From positions 1 to 44,181 of IMG/VR virus record IMGVR_UViG_3300020442_002654: a stretch of 44,181 nucleotides of DNA; one strand, given 5' to 3'. This document shows, piece after piece, positions 1 to 6,565 of this stretch. Under the pieces are notes generated by a model. It was not told the origin of the DNA. It was given only the letters and a program-made list of their open reading frames with translations, and did not search any database. This stretch comes from a virus. The first letter of the stretch is position 1. Every line of letters begins with the position of its first letter. The position numbers and the translations under genes were made by a program.

Positions 1-12
1 AACCTTAAAACT

Positions 13-615
13 ATGAGTAAAAAAGTAAAAATTTCAATTAAAGGAAATGATTTCCTTATCCCTTCGGAATCAATCGGTTATGATTCCTATAACAACAACG
101 AACCTTATGTTTATATGAGAGCTAAAGTTGTTGCTTCAATAATCAAACAATTTGTAAAAAATAACTTTCCTGATATAGTTGTGAGTTCTACCTCTGAGGT
201 ATATAGTGGTGGTTCTTCTGTTAGAGTGAATGTGTGTAACAAAGATGGTTCATCGATTCACCAAAATATCTTTGAGCAGATATCTGAGTGGGAGTATATG
301 TTAAAAGGTGGTTCTTTCAATGGTATGATTGATATGTACGAAGATAGAGAAGATAAACCTACTACTGATAATGGTACTCCAATGAAGTACTTCCCTTCTT
401 ACATCTTTATTGAGAACAAACCTAATTGGGGTTCTAAATACTACTGGATGAATGAGTGGAATGAGTGGTGTGAAAAAACTATGAATCCAACTGATGAAGA
501 AAAAGAGTGGATTGATAAAATCGTTAACAACTATGGTGGTTGGTTAGGATATAACAAACAATTTATGAGTAAATCAGTTCTTAAAAACATCGACTCAATT
601 ATGGGTTGTGAATAA
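13..615 (+). CDS. Accessory phage protein, LPD29-like
   Basis: A 200-residue protein of unknown function. Residues about 36-75 (Y-M-R-A-K-V-V-A-S-I-I-K-Q, then F-P-D-I-V-V-S-S and G-G-S-S-V-R-V) resemble LPD29, a 'large polyvalent protein associated' domain. That domain is found in proteins of phages and conjugative elements: a helix followed by a strand pair carrying a GGSSIRV-type motif. The C-terminal half is rich in Trp and Tyr. No signal peptide or membrane segment is visible. ATG at 13 is the only reasonable start and the gene is complete. It is the first of three small genes read in the same direction, with 10 bases to the next. The LPD29 match is from memory of the motif and is tentative; the role is unknown. 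Confidence 0.6.
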   Translation: MSKKVKISIKGNDFLIPSESIGYDSYNNNEPYVYMRAKVVASIIKQFVKNNFPDIVVSSTSEVYSGGSSVRVNVCNKDGSSIHQNIFEQISEWEYMLKGGSFNGMIDMYEDREDKPTTDNGTPMKYFPSYIFIENKPNWGSKYYWMNEWNEWCEKTMNPTDEEKEWIDKIVNNYGGWLGYNKQFMSKSVLKNIDSIMGCE

Positions 616-625
616 AATATAAAAT

Positions 626-946
626 ATGAATGTACTAATAAAACCTAAAGTAACAAAACCCTGGTCAAAAGAAATGTATGATTACAATGATGAGGTGGCT
701 AATATTATGAAACATAACATTGTTGAATCGATTGTTAAGTATCAGAACGATTTCGATAAACTCAATGAACTGATGGTTCTTTGTGGTGGTATCAAATATG
801 GTGATGGATATAGTATCGATGACCTTTACGCAGATGTTCACGATGAAGTTCACAATGTTCAGAACTATTGGTTAAATGAAGAATATCCATACGCAGTTAA
901 GCAAGGATTGGTAGAACCCGTTATGTATGAATTTGTAGGTTATTAA
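626..946 (+). CDS. Hypothetical protein, 106 residues
   Basis: I do not recognise this protein. It is acidic and rich in Tyr, Asn and Asp, with a predicted helical stretch at about residues 20-50 and no signal peptide, membrane segment or cysteine cluster. It lies 10 bases after the preceding gene and 1 base before the next. It is therefore probably co-transcribed with them as part of a small early or accessory gene block. Codon use matches its neighbours. It is accepted as real because it fills its interval without conflict. Confidence 0.6.
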   Translation: MNVLIKPKVTKPWSKEMYDYNDEVANIMKHNIVESIVKYQNDFDKLNELMVLCGGIKYGDGYSIDDLYADVHDEVHNVQNYWLNEEYPYAVKQGLVEPVMYEFVGY

Positions 947-947
947 T

Positions 948-1187
948 ATGAGAATAGGATATAAAAAATTTAAAGAAATTAAAAAATGGTATGGTTCATC
1001 TGATTTTGAAATCGGATATGATACAAATGCCTTAACGATTAGATTTGGTTATTGGAGGTCGATTGATTTAGATGGATTGAAAAAACTTTTACCAGATTAT
1101 TTAACAGTTACAGAAAATCTTGTAGATGATGACGATGATTGTGGTAGATTATACAATTATACGATTTCTGATAAAAGATTTGGATAA
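948..1187 (+). CDS. Hypothetical protein, 79 residues
   Basis: Small protein of unknown function. Its N-terminus is basic (K-K-F-K-E-I-K-K) and residues about 60-66 form an acidic run, D-D-D-D-D. It starts 1 base after the preceding stop. Its last codons overlap the upstream element (TTTG at 1179-1182) of the promoter that drives the next gene, which shows how compact this region is. The layout of alternating strands with a leucine-rich middle could be a small adaptor fold, but nothing decides the function. Confidence 0.55.
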   Translation: MRIGYKKFKEIKKWYGSSDFEIGYDTNALTIRFGYWRSIDLDGLKKLLPDYLTVTENLVDDDDDCGRLYNYTISDKRFG

Positions 1188-1210
1188 TTAAAATATTTTT
1201 CGTATATTAG
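1179..1210 (+). promoter_or_regulatory. Bacteroidota-type promoter P1
   Basis: TTTG at 1179-1182, 20 bases, then TATATTAG at 1203-1210. This fits the Bacteroidota sigma-A consensus (TTTG, about 19-21 bases, TAnnTTTG). The spacer has the same A/T pattern as the other copies (GGAT, then an A/T run ending TTTTTCG). The first ATG of the next gene is only 2 bases downstream and a second ATG 5 bases downstream, so the transcript would have essentially no leader. Confidence 0.75.
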
Positions 1211-1211
1211 T

Positions 1212-1703
1212 ATGATGCAACCATCTTATATAGATTTCGATGAAAAACAATATCATTGGAAATCTGATATTGATTATAGGAAAAATCCTCACTTATATAA
1301 GATAGGTAGAGGACAGCAAGGTGTATTAGTATGTGAACCTTATAAATCAGAGATTGGTAAACATTGGAGATTTAAAACACCCAATGTTGCACAAAAATCT
1401 GCTGAAACTATTTATAAGATGTTTATCAAATACTTATTAGAAGATGATTTTGTAGGAGCAGATATGGCTAAGAAATATCTTCATATGGGATTCACTCGTA
1501 GTAGGAGATACGCAAATCACAAATCAGGTACTAAATGGATAAAACAATTTGGTAAGTGGAAAGTTCTACCACAAGAAGAAGATTGGGATACATCAGAGAA
1601 AGCACAATCAGCAGATATATTCAAAAGATATTGGAAGAAAGCAAGAATGCATGGTGGGTATTTAAAAATGAAAGAACAATTTAAGATTGATAGTAGAAAG
1701 TAA
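1212..1703 (+). CDS. DUF4385 family protein
   Basis: A 163-residue protein that matches DUF4385 along nearly its whole length. Landmarks are D-Y-R-K-N-P-H-L-Y (residues about 21-29), I-G-R-G-Q-Q-G-V-L-V-C-E-P-Y-K-S (about 31-46) and H-W-R-F-K-T. A second block has D-F-V-G-A-D-M-A-K-K-Y-L, then M-G-F-T-R-S-R-R-Y-A-N-H-K-S-G. The family occurs in phages and bacteria and its biochemical role is unknown to me; the block rich in Arg, His and Lys would suit nucleic-acid binding. Two in-frame ATGs (1212, 1215) lie directly behind promoter P1; the second may be the real start of a leaderless message. The end overlaps the following polymerase gene by 17 bases, so the two are translationally linked. 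Confidence 0.85.
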   Translation: MMQPSYIDFDEKQYHWKSDIDYRKNPHLYKIGRGQQGVLVCEPYKSEIGKHWRFKTPNVAQKSAETIYKMFIKYLLEDDFVGADMAKKYLHMGFTRSRRYANHKSGTKWIKQFGKWKVLPQEEDWDTSEKAQSADIFKRYWKKARMHGGYLKMKEQFKIDSRK

Positions 1704-2943
1704 AATAGAAAAAGAACAATTCTTAGAATATTGGAATAACGAAGAATCTATAGTTATTCCGATTTGGGAAGATTTAGAAAGGCATCCAATGACTTGTGAT
1801 GTTTCTTTTTTATATGTAAGATTCCAAAACTTAGATTTTGTACTTCCATTTAATCACAACGATTGTGAACCTATAGAAATAGATTTATCCAAATCAAAAC
1901 AAACAAAATGGATTTGGAACAAAAAAGCATTACTACAAACTGATTTAAAAATACAAAATCAAAAAGATATACAAACCTCCCTTTTCTTTAATGAAAATAA
2001 ATTATATCCTTTTGGTGAGAAATTAGAAGCTCTAACGAACTTTTACCACCGATTGGGTATGAGGGATGGTTTAGGTAAATCAATTCCTATAATGAAGTTT
2101 ATGGAAGTATTAGGAGATATCTCTAATGACTTCGGTAATCTTAGACCTACTATTGATTGGATTGATGATACTATGATTCCTATCCTTTCAGATGTAGAAC
2201 GATTGGGGATTCGGGTCGATAGGGAAAAATTTTTTGATAAGTGGAAAGATAATAAGAAATCACTTTGGTTCTCTCGAGCCTTTACGGAGTACAACCCATA
2301 CACAATAACGAGCAGACCTTCGAACAGACACTTAGGGATTAATTATTCCGCTCTTAATAAGAAGGATGGTAGTAGAGAGATATTCATTCCAAAAGAAGGT
2401 AAATCATTTGTACAATTCGATTACGATGCCTATCACGTTAGATTGATTGGTAAGATGATTGGTTATAAGTTGCCCGATACTTCCGTTCACCAATGGTTAG
2501 CAGACCAATATGGTTGTTCGTATGATGAAAGTAAAGGTAGAACATTCCGTATCTTATATGGTGGTGTGAGTGATGAAGATAGAAAGATACCATTCTTTGA
2601 TAAGGTTGATACGTTCATTAGAAAGATGCACGAAGAATCTATCAATAGAGGTTACCTAACGACACCTAAAGGTAGAAAGATAGCTTTGGGGTGGATTGAA
2701 CAACCAACGGCTCAGAAGTACTTTAATTATCTTTTACAAGCGACAGAAACGGAGTTTAACATTGAAGCAATGAAAAAACTAAAGGATAAGGGATTACCTC
2801 TTCCGATTCTGTACACTTATGATTCATTCTTATTTGAGTTTTCACCTGAGGAAAAGGATATAGTGAAGGAAGTGAAATCCGTTCTCGAAAGTTTTGGATT
2901 TCCTACTAAGGTTGAGTTTGGTAATGATTACTCAGAACTTTAA
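1687..2943 (+). CDS. Compact divergent family-A DNA polymerase
   Basis: A 418-residue protein carrying the ordered motifs of the PolA palm and fingers. The pre-motif helix W-I-D-D-T-M-I-P-I-L-S-D-V-E-R-L-G-I-R-V-D is at about 158-178. Motif A has D-Y-D-A-Y-H-V-R around D245. Motif B has K283, F287, Y291, G292 with canonical spacing. Then T-P-K-G-R, and motif C with Y378-D379-S380. The two metal-binding aspartates (D245, D379) are kept. Three residues usual in the family differ: the motif-A Glu is His250, and the motif-C H-D-E is Y-D-S. The first 150 residues could be a degenerate exonuclease domain. TTG at 1687 is the start, overlapping DUF4385. A normal gp43 is also encoded at 16086, so this is a second polymerase, perhaps for repair or priming. 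Activity is uncertain. Confidence 0.8.
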   Translation: MIVESKIEKEQFLEYWNNEESIVIPIWEDLERHPMTCDVSFLYVRFQNLDFVLPFNHNDCEPIEIDLSKSKQTKWIWNKKALLQTDLKIQNQKDIQTSLFFNENKLYPFGEKLEALTNFYHRLGMRDGLGKSIPIMKFMEVLGDISNDFGNLRPTIDWIDDTMIPILSDVERLGIRVDREKFFDKWKDNKKSLWFSRAFTEYNPYTITSRPSNRHLGINYSALNKKDGSREIFIPKEGKSFVQFDYDAYHVRLIGKMIGYKLPDTSVHQWLADQYGCSYDESKGRTFRILYGGVSDEDRKIPFFDKVDTFIRKMHEESINRGYLTTPKGRKIALGWIEQPTAQKYFNYLLQATETEFNIEAMKKLKDKGLPLPILYTYDSFLFEFSPEEKDIVKEVKSVLESFGFPTKVEFGNDYSEL

Positions 2944-2954
2944 TATTTATATAG
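2942..2954 (+). promoter_or_regulatory. Recurrent AT-rich element (late-promoter candidate)
   Basis: AATATTTATATAG lies directly after the polymerase stop, 16 bases before the ATG of the fibre-like gene. A good Shine-Dalgarno, AAAGGAG at 2956-2962, sits between. The same ATATTTATA core precedes the genes at 5427, 6185, 8737, 9644 and 34420. Its use as a phage-specific late promoter is my inference. Confidence 0.4.
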
Positions 2955-2969
2955 TAAAGGAGAAAAATT

Positions 2970-3257
2970 ATGGCATTTAATTTTCCAGACGGAGCATCAA
3001 GTGGAGATACCCATACTGCGAGTAATGGTACGGTTTATCGTTATAATGGGACAACATGGTTAGTTGATTCTACAAATACTACATCAGCTTTTGATACAAG
3101 ATATCTAAATGTAAATGGTGATTCGGTAGTTAGTGGTTCATCACAATTAGATGGATATGTAAGTTCATCTTCTTCTAATATTATAGAAGTAATGACATCT
3201 GCATCTTATGCAGCAATCACACCTGTTAGTGGTACTTTATATATCATACAAGGATAA
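2970..3257 (+). CDS. Short tail-fibre-like protein
   Basis: A 95-residue Ser/Thr/Gly-rich protein. Its first 35 residues have the pattern F-P-D-G-A-S-S-G-D-T-H-T, then G-T-V-Y-R-Y-N-G-T-T-W. This is the small 'GDTYT..YNGTSW' repeat often found in virion fibre and appendage proteins. It continues into F-D-T-R-Y-L-N-V-N-G-D-S, also typical of fibre tips, and ends in a beta-strand-rich tail. It is read 2 bases before the beta-helix protein and probably forms part of the same adsorption structure, for example a connector or chaperone-like tip. There is no signal peptide. A strong AAAGGAG ribosome site precedes the ATG, as expected for a virion protein. Confidence 0.6.
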   Translation: MAFNFPDGASSGDTHTASNGTVYRYNGTTWLVDSTNTTSAFDTRYLNVNGDSVVSGSSQLDGYVSSSSSNIIEVMTSASYAAITPVSGTLYIIQG

Positions 3258-3259
3258 CA

Positions 3260-5413
3260 ATGCGTAGTAAAAGAATTAATATTGCACAAAACATTTATTT
3301 TAATAATGTTGAGGTGGATAATGTTTATTACAATAATAAACGTCTCTTTCCCCCTAACGCATATTATGTATCAACTGATGGTACTGATGATTCGGGTGTA
3401 AGTGGTGATATTAATAATCCTTTCCAAACCTTAAATTACGCTATTTCAAGAATTACAAATCAAAATACAATTTATTTTAGAACAGGTTCTTATAACTTTA
3501 ATGAACAAGAAATATCAACTAATGGTTTATCAATAATAGCATTTAACGATGAAAATGTTACATTTGATGGTACTAAACCAATTAGTGATTTAGCAGACAG
3601 TTCTGTAAATGGTGGTAATTGGCAAACACACACATCCGATATTGTTACAGATACTAACCAAACACTTAGTGATAAAACAATTTATAAAATCAAATTAAAC
3701 TCAGATGTTGAAATCTGGCAACTTTTTTATAATAGAAATGAAGTAATAAATGCAAGATACCCAAGTGCTCAATGGAGTGATGAAAGTGTATATGATTGGA
3801 ACAATTGGGGTCATGGGTATTACGAATATAAAAATAATGGAGATATTACAAATAATTCAGGTAGTGTTTTAGGAAATGGAACTGGTAGTCATTACTATTA
3901 TGATAATGGAGAAATAGTTGATGTAGCACATAGTTTTAGTGGAAGTTATAGTGCTAGTTTATATGATTTTGTTACGACTCAACAGGGAATCGATGCTTCA
4001 TTTACTACATCAGGTTCTTTAATTAATTTAAATGTTGGTTCATTTAGAAGTTATACAAAAACAGTAAATTCACAATCATTGGATAGTACTAATGAAGTTA
4101 TTAGATTATCTTATGATGATGTTGCAACATGGAAAACAAAACACCATTATTACTATTTAGAGAATAAATTAGAATACTTGAATAGTGAAAATGAATGGTT
4201 CTTTGATAATAATACAAAATATCTTTATGTTTGGTTACCAAGTGATGCAGTTCCAACCACAACAAACATAAGAGCAAAACAACAAAGTTATTCGTTAAAT
4301 ATAACTGCAGATGATGTATCGGTTGAAAATATAAATTTTTTCTCTACAACACTAAGAGGAAATAGTGCTAATAGATTAGTAGTTCGTGATTGTGATTTCT
4401 TATATGCGAGTTGTTATGCTCATATGTTGAACCAAATCAATTCAGGTTCAGCTATTGCTCCCGCAACGAATGAAGTTTTTGAAACTCAAACAAGATTTAC
4501 AAGTAGTCCAAATGTAACTTTCAATGGTTGTGCATTTAAATATACAGATGGGGATGTTATTCACACACAAGGTGGAGACACTACAATCATAGATTGTTAT
4601 TTTAATTATATAGATAAGACTGTTTGTAATTTATCGTCTGTTATGACAACTTTAAGATTAATGGGTGATGGTAATATTGTTAAAAATAATACTTTCAGAA
4701 AAACAGCAGCATCTTCTACATTGAATTCAGGTAATGCACCGATTGTAGAATATAATGATATGGCTGAAAGTGGATACTTACAAAGTGATGGTGCTATGAT
4801 ACATCTTATGGTATCTCAACAATCAGGTTCTAAAGTAAGATTCAATTGGGTACATGATACAATCAAGTATGGTATAAGATTCGATGGTGATGGTGATGGA
4901 TTTAATGGAAGTATTCACCATAACATTGGATGGAATTGTGAAGGTGGTATTATGGCTAAAGGTGGTTGGTTAGAAAGTGGAAGTAGTGTTGGTGGTCATT
5001 TTATATACAATAACACTTTCTTTAATAGTCAAGAAAAGAATGATATTATGGTATTGAATACCCAAAAAGGGGTGAATATCAATTATGGTTCGGTAGTAAT
5101 GAATAACTTAACTGAAAAACTAAGTGGACACAGAACCGATATAGAAGGATTTGAATCTTGGATAACAGCTTCAAATAATTATACAGCATCTAATATAGAA
5201 CCTTTATTAACAGATACGGCTAGTTATGATTTTAGACCAATAAATGATAGTTCAATAGTAGATGCAGGAAATACTACATATACTAATTTTGAATTCAATC
5301 CAAGTGGTGTTGATTCATTAACATCTGATATTGGTGCTATGGAGTATAATGGAACTCAATGGGAAGCTGGAATCAGTTGGGTTACTGGTAGTAGATTTAA
5401 TTTTTCTTACTAA
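3260..5413 (+). CDS. Tailspike-like beta-helix protein
   Basis: A 717-residue protein with the composition of a right-handed parallel beta-helix, rich in Asn, Ser, Thr and Gly. Residues about 35-75 read Y-Y-V-S-T-D-G-T-D-D, then N-N-P-F-Q-T-L-N-Y-A-I. This is the usual entry to pectate-lyase-like repeats. Later there are repeated turns such as V-R-D-C-D-F, F-N-G-C-A-F, I-I-D-C-Y-F, V-K-N-N-T-F and I-H-H-N-I-G-W-N. This C-terminal half (about 330-640) resembles a parallel beta-helix repeat domain of polysaccharide lyases. The final 70 residues (D-F-R-P-I-N-D-S-S-I-V-D-A-G) fit the usual cap. No signal peptide is present. The likely role is virion binding to, or cleavage of, a cell-surface polysaccharide. 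Catalytic residues cannot be assigned by eye. Confidence 0.75.
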   Translation: MRSKRINIAQNIYFNNVEVDNVYYNNKRLFPPNAYYVSTDGTDDSGVSGDINNPFQTLNYAISRITNQNTIYFRTGSYNFNEQEISTNGLSIIAFNDENVTFDGTKPISDLADSSVNGGNWQTHTSDIVTDTNQTLSDKTIYKIKLNSDVEIWQLFYNRNEVINARYPSAQWSDESVYDWNNWGHGYYEYKNNGDITNNSGSVLGNGTGSHYYYDNGEIVDVAHSFSGSYSASLYDFVTTQQGIDASFTTSGSLINLNVGSFRSYTKTVNSQSLDSTNEVIRLSYDDVATWKTKHHYYYLENKLEYLNSENEWFFDNNTKYLYVWLPSDAVPTTTNIRAKQQSYSLNITADDVSVENINFFSTTLRGNSANRLVVRDCDFLYASCYAHMLNQINSGSAIAPATNEVFETQTRFTSSPNVTFNGCAFKYTDGDVIHTQGGDTTIIDCYFNYIDKTVCNLSSVMTTLRLMGDGNIVKNNTFRKTAASSTLNSGNAPIVEYNDMAESGYLQSDGAMIHLMVSQQSGSKVRFNWVHDTIKYGIRFDGDGDGFNGSIHHNIGWNCEGGIMAKGGWLESGSSVGGHFIYNNTFFNSQEKNDIMVLNTQKGVNINYGSVVMNNLTEKLSGHRTDIEGFESWITASNNYTASNIEPLLTDTASYDFRPINDSSIVDAGNTTYTNFEFNPSGVDSLTSDIGAMEYNGTQWEAGISWVTGSRFNFSY

Positions 5414-5425
5414 AATATTTATATA
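5414..5425 (+). promoter_or_regulatory. Recurrent AT-rich element
   Basis: AATATTTATATA lies immediately after the tailspike stop and ends 1 base before the ATG at 5427. This is another copy of the element found at 2942 and 6160. Because it abuts the start codon it may act as a promoter for a leaderless message, or be only an AT-rich spacer; the sequence alone does not decide. Confidence 0.3.
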
Positions 5426-5426
5426 T

Positions 5427-6161
5427 ATGAATAAATTATTTGTATTTGGAGATTCTTACTCAGATTGGTGTAATAAAGATATTGAATCACATCAAAATGG
5501 TGAAACATTAAGAGAAGAAGATTTTTGGTTTCACAAATTAGCTGATTATAAAAACTTAGAACTATGGAACTATGGTAGAAGTGGTTATGGAGTTGGAGGA
5601 TGTTTCAGAGAGTTTATGACTTTTTGTGATTTGATTTCAGAAGATGATTTGGTAATTTTTGGATTAAGTTGGTGGGAAAGAATAGAAATACATGCAATTG
5701 GTTATGGTTATAATCATAACGCAATGAGAGAGCATGGAAGTGTTAGTACTCCTTCAAAAGTTGTTGGACATATTTCAGGTAGGGATAAGAATCAAAGTAT
5801 GAAAATGTTTTGGCAAGATTTATTTAATTTATCATTATATAACTTTATAGAAAGTTATGATGAACCTGGATTGGATAAACAGGAGATGGAAAATACAAAA
5901 AATTTTGTAAAAAATGTATGTAATTTTATCAAAAGTAGAAACTTAAATATAAAGTTTTGGACTTTACCCGAAATACCAAATGATGTTACTCCATTCATAA
6001 AAGATAATCTAATTGATATTCCTATGAAAGATTCCGTTTTCAATTGGATATTAGATAATCCTAAATATATGGTAGGTGGTGGTGATACCAATGATATCGA
6101 TTGGCATTTTAATAGAAAAGGACACGATACGTTCTTTAATATGGTAAAAGATAAAGTTTAA
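5427..6161 (+). CDS. SGNH/GDSL-like hydrolase
   Basis: A 244-residue protein that begins M-N-K-L-F-V-F-G-D-S-Y-S-D, the block I of SGNH hydrolases with nucleophile Ser at residue 10. Block II is N-Y-G-R-S-G-Y-G. The position of block III reads G-L-S-W-W-E-R rather than the usual GxND, so the oxyanion Asn is replaced. Near the C-terminus D-I-D-W-H-F-N-R-K-G-H supplies the Asp and His. These enzymes usually remove acetyl or other acyl groups from polysaccharides. Its position right after the tailspike suggests it deacetylates the same surface glycan or is part of the virion. I chose ATG 5427 over an in-frame ATG at 5331 because the earlier start lies deep in the tailspike gene and would add a non-conserved leader before the GDS block. 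Confidence 0.75.
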   Translation: MNKLFVFGDSYSDWCNKDIESHQNGETLREEDFWFHKLADYKNLELWNYGRSGYGVGGCFREFMTFCDLISEDDLVIFGLSWWERIEIHAIGYGYNHNAMREHGSVSTPSKVVGHISGRDKNQSMKMFWQDLFNLSLYNFIESYDEPGLDKQEMENTKNFVKNVCNFIKSRNLNIKFWTLPEIPNDVTPFIKDNLIDIPMKDSVFNWILDNPKYMVGGGDTNDIDWHFNRKGHDTFFNMVKDKV

Positions 6162-6171
6162 TATTTATATA
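6160..6171 (+). promoter_or_regulatory. Recurrent AT-rich element
   Basis: AATATTTATATA overlaps the stop of the SGNH gene and is followed by AAAGGAG at 6173-6179, just before the ATG at 6185. The arrangement is the same as at 2942-2970, which strengthens the case that this is a functional unit, probably a promoter plus ribosome site for structural or late genes. Confidence 0.4.
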
Positions 6172-6184
6172 CAAAGGAGATTTT

Positions 6185-6565
6185 ATGGCAAAGCCAGAAG
6201 CTTTTGTATATAATGCAAAATTAAAAAGAGTTGTAGATGGTGATACCATCGATGCTTACATCGATTTAGGATTCGATGTTTGGGTAACTAAACGAATACG
6301 TTTCAAAGGAGTTGATACTTGGGAGAAACGAACAAGAAACAAACAGGAAAAAATATTAGGTTTAGCTGCAACTGCTTATACGACAGAACAATTAGAAAAA
6401 AACGAAGGTAAGTTTTTAATTAAATCATATGGTCTTGGTAAATACGGAAGAGTGCTCGGTGAAATATTTTTACATAATCAATCAAAGAGTCTTAACCAAC
6501 TTCTCATCGAAGAAGGACATGCATACGTCTATGATGGAGGAAAGAAAAAACTATTTAAAGGATAA
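6185..6565 (+). CDS. Staphylococcal nuclease-like (SNase) protein
   Basis: A 126-residue single-domain protein with the full SNase signature. V-V-D-G-D-T-I-D is at 16-23 and R-I-R-F-K-G-V-D-T-W-E at 37-47, giving the Arg, Asp44 and Glu47 positions. G-K-Y-G-R-V-L-G at 85-92 supplies the second catalytic Arg (R89). L-N-Q-L-L-I-E-E-G-H-A-Y-V-Y closes the fold. All active-site residues of micrococcal nuclease therefore seem to be present. It would cut DNA or RNA, using calcium. No secretion signal is visible, so it acts in the infected cell or is carried in the virion. A strong AAAGGAG ribosome site precedes it. Its stop overlaps the next ATG, so the two genes are translated together. Host DNA breakdown is a plausible role. 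Confidence 0.85.
   Translation: MAKPEAFVYNAKLKRVVDGDTIDAYIDLGFDVWVTKRIRFKGVDTWEKRTRNKQEKILGLAATAYTTEQLEKNEGKFLIKSYGLGKYGRVLGEIFLHNQSKSLNQLLIEEGHAYVYDGGKKKLFKG

Noticed and set aside
5331-5426. Upstream start for the SGNH hydrolase
   Set aside because: This segment overlaps the end of the tailspike gene; the GDS block begins right after the ATG at 5427, which also follows a recurrent AT-rich element.
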